This document shows positions 60,038 to 64,000 of a DNA stretch of 64,000 bases, in pieces. The translations under genes and the position numbers were made by a program. Source of the DNA: Fretibacterium sp. OH1220_COT-178 (GTDB taxonomy: Bacteria; Synergistota; Synergistia; Synergistales; Aminobacteriaceae); assembly GCF_003860125.1 (NCBI RefSeq), contig NZ_RQYL01000005.1, positions 62,001 through 126,000 of the forward strand. The letters are read 5' to 3'. The stretch's first letter is position 1. Each line of letters starts with the position of its first letter. The notes under the pieces are model-generated. The model was not told the origin of the DNA, searched no databases, and was given only the letters and a program-made list of their open reading frames with translations.

Positions 60038-61381
60038 GTGGAACGTCCAAGGACGGCGTCGGGGGAGACGTCGAGGTTCGAGATCGAGAGGCTGTCGAGT
60101 GACGGCAGCGGCATCGCGCGCACGGACCGCGGGGTGGTGTTCGTTTCCGGTGCCCTGCCGGGCGAGCAAGTCGACGCGGAGATCGTGCAGCGCCGAAAGG
60201 ACTTCGCTCTGGCGCGCACCACCGCCGTGGTGCGTCCCTCGCCGGGGCGCGTCGTCCCGAGGTGTCCCGTCTTCGGGCAGTGCGGGGGCTGTCAGCTCCA
60301 GCACGTGGACTACCCGCTCCAGCTGTCGCTGAAAGCCGAGCTGGTCCGCGACGCCATGACGCGCATCGGGGGGTTCCCACCCGAGCTCTTCGAGGCATTG
60401 GAGTGCGTGCCCTCGCCTCTGCCCTGGGGATACCGCAACAAGGCGTCCTTTCCCGTGCAGTCGCTGCGGGGCCGGATCGTCACGGGGTTCTACCGGGCGG
60501 GGACCCACCGCCTGGTGCCGCTCAAGCGCTGCCCCGTCAATGCGGGCCCCCTCGACGCGCTCTACGGAACCGTCCTGAGGGCCCTGCCCTCGCTGCCCTT
60601 CTCGGGGTACGACGAGAGGACCCACGAGGGCAAGCTGCGCCATCTGGTGATGCGTGCGGGCCTGAATACGGGACAGACCCTGCTCTCCTTCGTCGTCAAC
60701 GGACGCCTCGCGGCCAAGGGGATCAAGGCGCTGGTGGCCGCGGGGGCGTCGGGGCGTCCCACCACCCTCACGCTGAACCACAACTCCAAGCCGGGCAACG
60801 TCATCCTGGGCACCCACACCGAGCCGCTGATCGGGAGCGGCCGGATCGCGGAGCGGCTGGATGGCTGGACGCTCGAGTTCGACACCACGTCCTTCTTCCA
60901 GGTGAACACAGGCCAGACGGAGCGGCTCTTTCGATACGCGGCCGAGCAGGTCCGGGGGACGGACGTCCTGGAGCTCTACAGCGGCGTGGGGTCCCTGACC
61001 TGCTATCTGGCGCGCGGGGCGCGCGTGACGGCGGTGGAGGAATGGCGCAGCGCCGTGAAAATGGCGGAGCGGAACATGGAGGCCAACGGCCTGGAGGTCC
61101 GGACCCTCTGCGCCCGGGCCGAGGAGGCGGTGGGGGACCTGCACGGCTCCTACGGCACCGTGGTGGTCGATCCGCCCCGGGACGGCTGCGACCGTGCGGT
61201 GCTGGAGGCGATCCACGGCTTTCGCGTCCCGCGGGTGGTCTACGTCTCGTGCAACCCCGCGACCCTGGCCCGCGACGCCCGGATCCTGGCCGGACACGGG
61301 TACCGCCTGGCCTCCATCCGTTCCTTCGACATGTTCCCGCAGACGGTCCACGTGGAGACCGTGGCGGTGCTGGAACGGTAG
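60038..61381 (+). CDS. rlmD: 23S rRNA (uracil-5)-methyltransferase, RlmD/RumA family
   Basis: A 447-residue SAM enzyme. An N-terminal TRAM domain is followed by an iron-sulfur site beginning CPVFGQCGGCQLQH. The methyltransferase core has VLELYSGVGSLTCYLA, VVVDPPRDGCDRAV and VYVSCNPATLARDARIL, with the catalytic Cys in SCNP. The exact position in rRNA (RlmD or RlmC/CD-type specificity) cannot be told from motifs. A GTG 8 bases after GGGGAG is preferred over the TTG two codons earlier. Confidence 0.9.
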   Translation: MERPRTASGETSRFEIERLSSDGSGIARTDRGVVFVSGALPGEQVDAEIVQRRKDFALARTTAVVRPSPGRVVPRCPVFGQCGGCQLQHVDYPLQLSLKAELVRDAMTRIGGFPPELFEALECVPSPLPWGYRNKASFPVQSLRGRIVTGFYRAGTHRLVPLKRCPVNAGPLDALYGTVLRALPSLPFSGYDERTHEGKLRHLVMRAGLNTGQTLLSFVVNGRLAAKGIKALVAAGASGRPTTLTLNHNSKPGNVILGTHTEPLIGSGRIAERLDGWTLEFDTTSFFQVNTGQTERLFRYAAEQVRGTDVLELYSGVGSLTCYLARGARVTAVEEWRSAVKMAERNMEANGLEVRTLCARAEEAVGDLHGSYGTVVVDPPRDGCDRAVLEAIHGFRVPRVVYVSCNPATLARDARILAGHGYRLASIRSFDMFPQTVHVETVAVLER

Positions 61382-61424
61382 GCCGCAGCTTCGAGCCCCA
61401 TCATCATCAAAGGAGGAAGTTTGC

Positions 61425-61775
61425 ATGCTGTTTCTCTGTCATCCCAAGTGAGGAACCTGTCGGAAGGCCAAGGCTTGGCTGGATGAAAAGGGTTTGGAGC
61501 ACACGGTGCGGGATATCGTCCAGGACCCTCCGACGGCTGTGGAGCTGGCGGAGTGGCTAAGGCGGAGCGGGCTGCCCCTGGCGAGGTTCTTCAACACCAG
61601 CGGCATGGCCTATCGCGCGCTGGGGCTCAAGGACAGGCTGCCCGCGATGGGCGAGGCCGAGGCGCTCTCGGTCCTGGCGTCCGACGGGATGCTCGTGAAG
61701 CGTCCGCTGCTCGTCGCCGACAGGGCCGTCCTGATCGGGTTCCGCGAGGCGGCGTGGGCGGAGGCGCTGCTTTAG
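61425..61775 (+). CDS. ArsC/Spx-family thiol-redox protein with in-frame UGA (probable selenoprotein)
   Basis: Reading UGA (61449-61451) as selenocysteine gives a complete 116-residue ArsC/Spx-family protein. It begins MLFLCHPK, then Sec at residue 9, then GTCRKAKAWLDEKGLEHTV. Relatives have the catalytic cysteine of a C-x-x-C motif exactly where the UGA lies, giving U-x-x-C here. The rest (RFFNTSGMAYRALGLKD, LLVADRAVLIGF) is typical of the fold. AGGAGG at 8 bases precedes the ATG and lies well upstream of the UGA. A small hairpin follows the UGA at a suitable distance. The alternative, a nonsense-mutated gene, is less likely given the exact position. Confidence 0.8.
61449..61479 (+). promoter_or_regulatory. 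UGA codon with candidate bacterial SECIS hairpin
   Basis: About 16 bases after the UGA, GCCAA (61467-61471) and TTGGC (61475-61479) form a stem over a GGC loop. Bacterial SECIS elements are short hairpins in the coding region just 3' of the UGA, with a guanine in the apical loop. This one fits in distance and loop but is short. Sec-insertion genes are not in this window. Confidence 0.5.
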
Positions 61776-61907
61776 GGCGCTTGGGGGCTTGCCCTTGGTG
61801 CGGACGCGAGGTGCGCGGAGGCGGCCCCTCCGGAGGAGGACAATAGCCGACCGGAAGCGCGCCGTGCCGCTCTCGTACATCATTTTCCAGGAAAGAAGCG
61901 TTGCGCG

Positions 61908-63203
61908 ATGATCAGGATGTTCGTCAAAAGAACGATCGAGAGGGTTCGGAACAGCATTTGGCTGTATCCGGTCCTCTACGGCACACTCTCCCTTTGTCTT
62001 GCCCTGGTGCTGGCCACCGTCGACAGCCGCGGCGGCGTCCCCTTGGGGGGGTATGCCCTTTTCTATACGACGCCGGAGCTGGCCCAGACCGTGTTGAGCA
62101 TTGTCGCCGGTGCCTTCATCACCACGGCGATCTTCACCTTTTCGACGACCATGGTCGTCCTGACCATGTATTCCTCCCAATTCACTCCCCGCGTGGTGGA
62201 GAATTTCCTGGACAACAGGACCACGATGAAGTCCTTCGGGCTCTTCCTCGGCGGATTCGTCTATGCCGTGACCTCCCTCATGTTCATGGATGCGGGCCGG
62301 CAGAACGTCCGCGTTCTCGCTGCGGGGGCGGGGGTGCTCTACTCCATCGCGGGCCTGATCTATTTCCTCGTTTTCATCCACAACGTGTCGATGTTCATCC
62401 AGGTCGACAACCTGATCCTGAGGCTGCACAGGCAGGCGTTGGAGGAGATCGAACGGTACCGCACCTTCGTGGAGCGCTGCCGGGCGGTTCCGTCGTCGGT
62501 GGCGCAGGAAAGGCTGCGCCGCACCAGAGCTTTGTCCGTCCCCGGCTTGGCCGACGGCTTCATTCAGGAGATCGACCGGTCCAGGCTCGAGGAGATCGTG
62601 GAGGAACACTCCCTGAACGTCTGCATCCGAAAGCTCGTCGGACAGCCCGTATCCAGGGATACGGAGATCTTGACCCTCCACTCCGGCCAGGACGAGGATT
62701 TGGAGGACGACCTCGTCGAAAGGATACGGAGCTGCGTTCGGATAGGCAACAAGAGGACGCAGTCGCAGGACTTCGGCTTCGCAATCCAGAAAATCGTGGA
62801 GATCGCTCTGAAGGCCCTTTCGCCCGGAATCAACGATCCCAACACGGCGGTCCATTGCCTGAAGTTCATCGGGCTGTCGCTGCGCGAGGTGGCGGGACTG
62901 CGGGAGGGCTATCTCGTTCCGGAGGACATGGAGGGAGACGAATGCCTGTTTTTCAGGGCGCACGACCTTTCCGGTCTGCTGTTCGGGGCCTACCATCAGA
63001 TTGTCCTGTACGGGAAGGGCGACGTGACCATCGCCATGGAGGTGCTGCGGTCCCTGCGTTCGATCAAGACGGGAGCCTCGGAAAGCGGCGTCCGTACCGT
63101 CGAGGAGTATGCGGCTTACCTCTTTGAAAAGTGGACGGCCTGCAAATATGACGAGCTGGAGATGGACAGGCTCCGTGAGGCGTATCGGGACCTGTTGAGC
63201 TGA
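61908..63203 (+). CDS. DUF2254-family membrane protein
   Basis: A 431-residue protein with about four to five membrane segments in the first 165 residues (including SIVAGAFITTAIFTFSTTMVVLTMYSSQF, a family landmark). A cytoplasmic part carries SPGINDPNTAVHCL, also typical of DUF2254. The function of the family is unknown; members occur widely as single genes. The ribosome binding site is weak (AGGAAAGAAG). It faces the end of the CobB/CobQ-like gene on the opposite strand. Confidence 0.85.
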   Translation: MIRMFVKRTIERVRNSIWLYPVLYGTLSLCLALVLATVDSRGGVPLGGYALFYTTPELAQTVLSIVAGAFITTAIFTFSTTMVVLTMYSSQFTPRVVENFLDNRTTMKSFGLFLGGFVYAVTSLMFMDAGRQNVRVLAAGAGVLYSIAGLIYFLVFIHNVSMFIQVDNLILRLHRQALEEIERYRTFVERCRAVPSSVAQERLRRTRALSVPGLADGFIQEIDRSRLEEIVEEHSLNVCIRKLVGQPVSRDTEILTLHSGQDEDLEDDLVERIRSCVRIGNKRTQSQDFGFAIQKIVEIALKALSPGINDPNTAVHCLKFIGLSLREVAGLREGYLVPEDMEGDECLFFRAHDLSGLLFGAYHQIVLYGKGDVTIAMEVLRSLRSIKTGASESGVRTVEEYAAYLFEKWTACKYDELEMDRLREAYRDLLS

Positions 63204-63247
63204 GGGGGCGAAACGCCGCGCGGACGGATTGCCTTTGCCCTTCCTTC

Positions 63248-63286
63248 CGAGCGGCGGAAGGCCGGAAACGCGCCCTCCGCCGCTCG
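63248..63286. repeat. 11-bp inverted repeat between convergent genes
   Basis: CGAGCGGCGGA (63248-63258) and TCCGCCGCTCG (63276-63286) are perfect complements with a 17-base loop. It lies between the convergent DUF2254 and CobB/CobQ-like genes. There is no T-run on either side, so it may be a weak or rho-assisted terminator. Confidence 0.5.
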
Positions 63287-63289
63287 GGC

Positions 63290-64000
63290 TCACTTGCGTT
63301 TTCGAAGCGAAAGCCAGCGGTGGAGGACGTCGAGGGAGCTCCAAAGGTCCAGGCGGAGCCCCGTGACGAAGCAGTAGCTGGAGTTCCAGCCCGAGACGCC
63401 CGTCTCGGCGTCGCCGTTCATGTTGCGGTAGGAGAGGCAGGGCTGCCCCAGATTGCCGGGGTTGGCGATGGCCACCCCTTTGATCTCGTAGCCCCGCAGC
63501 CTCTCGTCCGTCCTGGTGAAGTACGTGTCCCGCGTCCCCCGGATCTCGATCTTCCGAGCTCCGTGCTCCTCGTCCCTGGGGATGGAGTAGGCGTGAAACG
63601 GAAAGACGCCCAGCCCCTCCAGAACGTTTTGGGCCGTGGTCCGGTACTGTTGTCCGAAGAGGACGGCGGAGGCCCCAGTGGCCAGGATCAGTTTGTTGTT
63701 CTGGACGCTCTTCAGGATCCCCTCCCGGAAGCCCGCGTTCGTCAGGATGCGTTCGGCGGTCGTATCGGCCAGGGCGTGGGGGAAATAGAGCATGTCGGCG
63801 GCCATCGGAAAGGGGTCGCGCGTGGGGTCGCAGGGGTGGGGGGTGCAGCCCATGGCGCGAAGGGCCTCGATGTTGCCCTCCCCCTCGAGCGAGATGTCCT
63901 GGCCTATGACGGCCACATTGAGGTGGCAGGACGGATATCTCAGCAGCTCCGGAGGCGTCCAGGGCTCGTTCAGGCGGGCCAGGGCCTCAATTACGGACCA
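63290..64000 (-). CDS. CobB/CobQ-like protein, C-terminal part, glutaminase site lost
   Basis: The frame is open from the window edge through the GTG at 63916 to the stop at 63290, so at least 236 residues. It begins within WSVIEALARLNEPWTPPELL and continues NVAVIGQDISLEGEGNIEAL. It resembles the amidotransferase half of cobyrinate a,c-diamide synthase: FPMAADMLYFPHALAD for the oxyanion region, and LRGYEIKGVAIANPGN for the late His region. Where relatives have the nucleophile in AECGG it has ATGAS, and the HEFH-type histidines are absent. It therefore probably cannot use glutamine and may have another role. Confidence 0.6.
   Translation of the reverse strand, partial: WSVIEALARLNEPWTPPELLRYPSCHLNVAVIGQDISLEGEGNIEALRAMGCTPHPCDPTRDPFPMAADMLYFPHALADTTAERILTNAGFREGILKSVQNNKLILATGASAVLFGQQYRTTAQNVLEGLGVFPFHAYSIPRDEEHGARKIEIRGTRDTYFTRTDERLRGYEIKGVAIANPGNLGQPCLSYRNMNGDAETGVSGWNSSYCFVTGLRLDLWSSLDVLHRWLSLRKRK

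Noticed and set aside
1-64000. tRNA or rRNA genes
   Set aside because: I looked through the gaps for cloverleaf and TTCGANNC signatures and saw no convincing gene.

Overview
The window comes from a high-GC, diderm, amino-acid-using anaerobe, most likely a member of the Synergistota. The best lineage evidence is two decayed copies of a C-terminal anchor (a Gly-Gly-Cys motif, a hydrophobic stretch and an Arg-rich end) that fits the Synerg-CTERM sorting domain. The transporter set (SSS, SNF, TRAP-TAXI and YfcC families), the split transketolase and an apparent selenocysteine codon also fit. No rRNA, tRNA or CRISPR array is visible.

Layout. 1-7.9 kb: a minus-strand catabolic operon with an aromatic-amino-acid-lyase homologue that lacks the usual MIO triad, a three-subunit molybdenum hydroxylase, a sodium-solute symporter with a small two-helix partner, and unknown genes. 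It faces a divergent FCD-type GntR regulator. 9.1-11.5 kb: an unusual protein with repeats, a winged helix and a PD-(D/E)XK nuclease-like domain. 11.8-19 kb: a plus-strand housekeeping run (msrAB, PHP hydrolase, prmA, mtaB, an Hsp70-like ATPase and a J-domain protein). 19-24 kb: a membrane sulfatase-type enzyme, then a scrap-yard of remnants, an IS200-type element and an Rpn/YhgA-type gene. 24.1-27.5 kb: serC-serA-DUF1015 on the minus strand. 27.7-30 kb: a TPP riboswitch with thiD-cytX. 30-38.4 kb: a sugar ABC importer with split transketolase and an FGGY kinase, ending in what looks like the remnant of a sugar epimerase gene.

38.5-44 kb: a DUF2207 membrane protein, a frameshifted YfcC carrier, an acetamidase/formamidase and an MBL hydrolase. 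44-48 kb: an ABC exporter with a DUF4857 protein, divergent from a TetR regulator. 48-52.2 kb: a TAXI-TRAP transporter and a truncated DUF4143 ATPase. 52.3-55.6 kb: a Fic protein under four repeated half-sites, then a P1B metal ATPase. The sequence in front of this ATPase repeats the TetR/ABC intergenic region, which suggests shared control. 55.9-64 kb: guanine deaminase, an iron-sulfur aldo-keto reductase, an SNF transporter, rlmD, an ArsC/Spx-like gene with in-frame UGA, a DUF2254 protein and the end of a CobB/CobQ-like gene.

Many starts were set from Shine-Dalgarno spacing and are often shorter than the longest open frame. All functional calls rest on motif recognition by eye; no database search was run.
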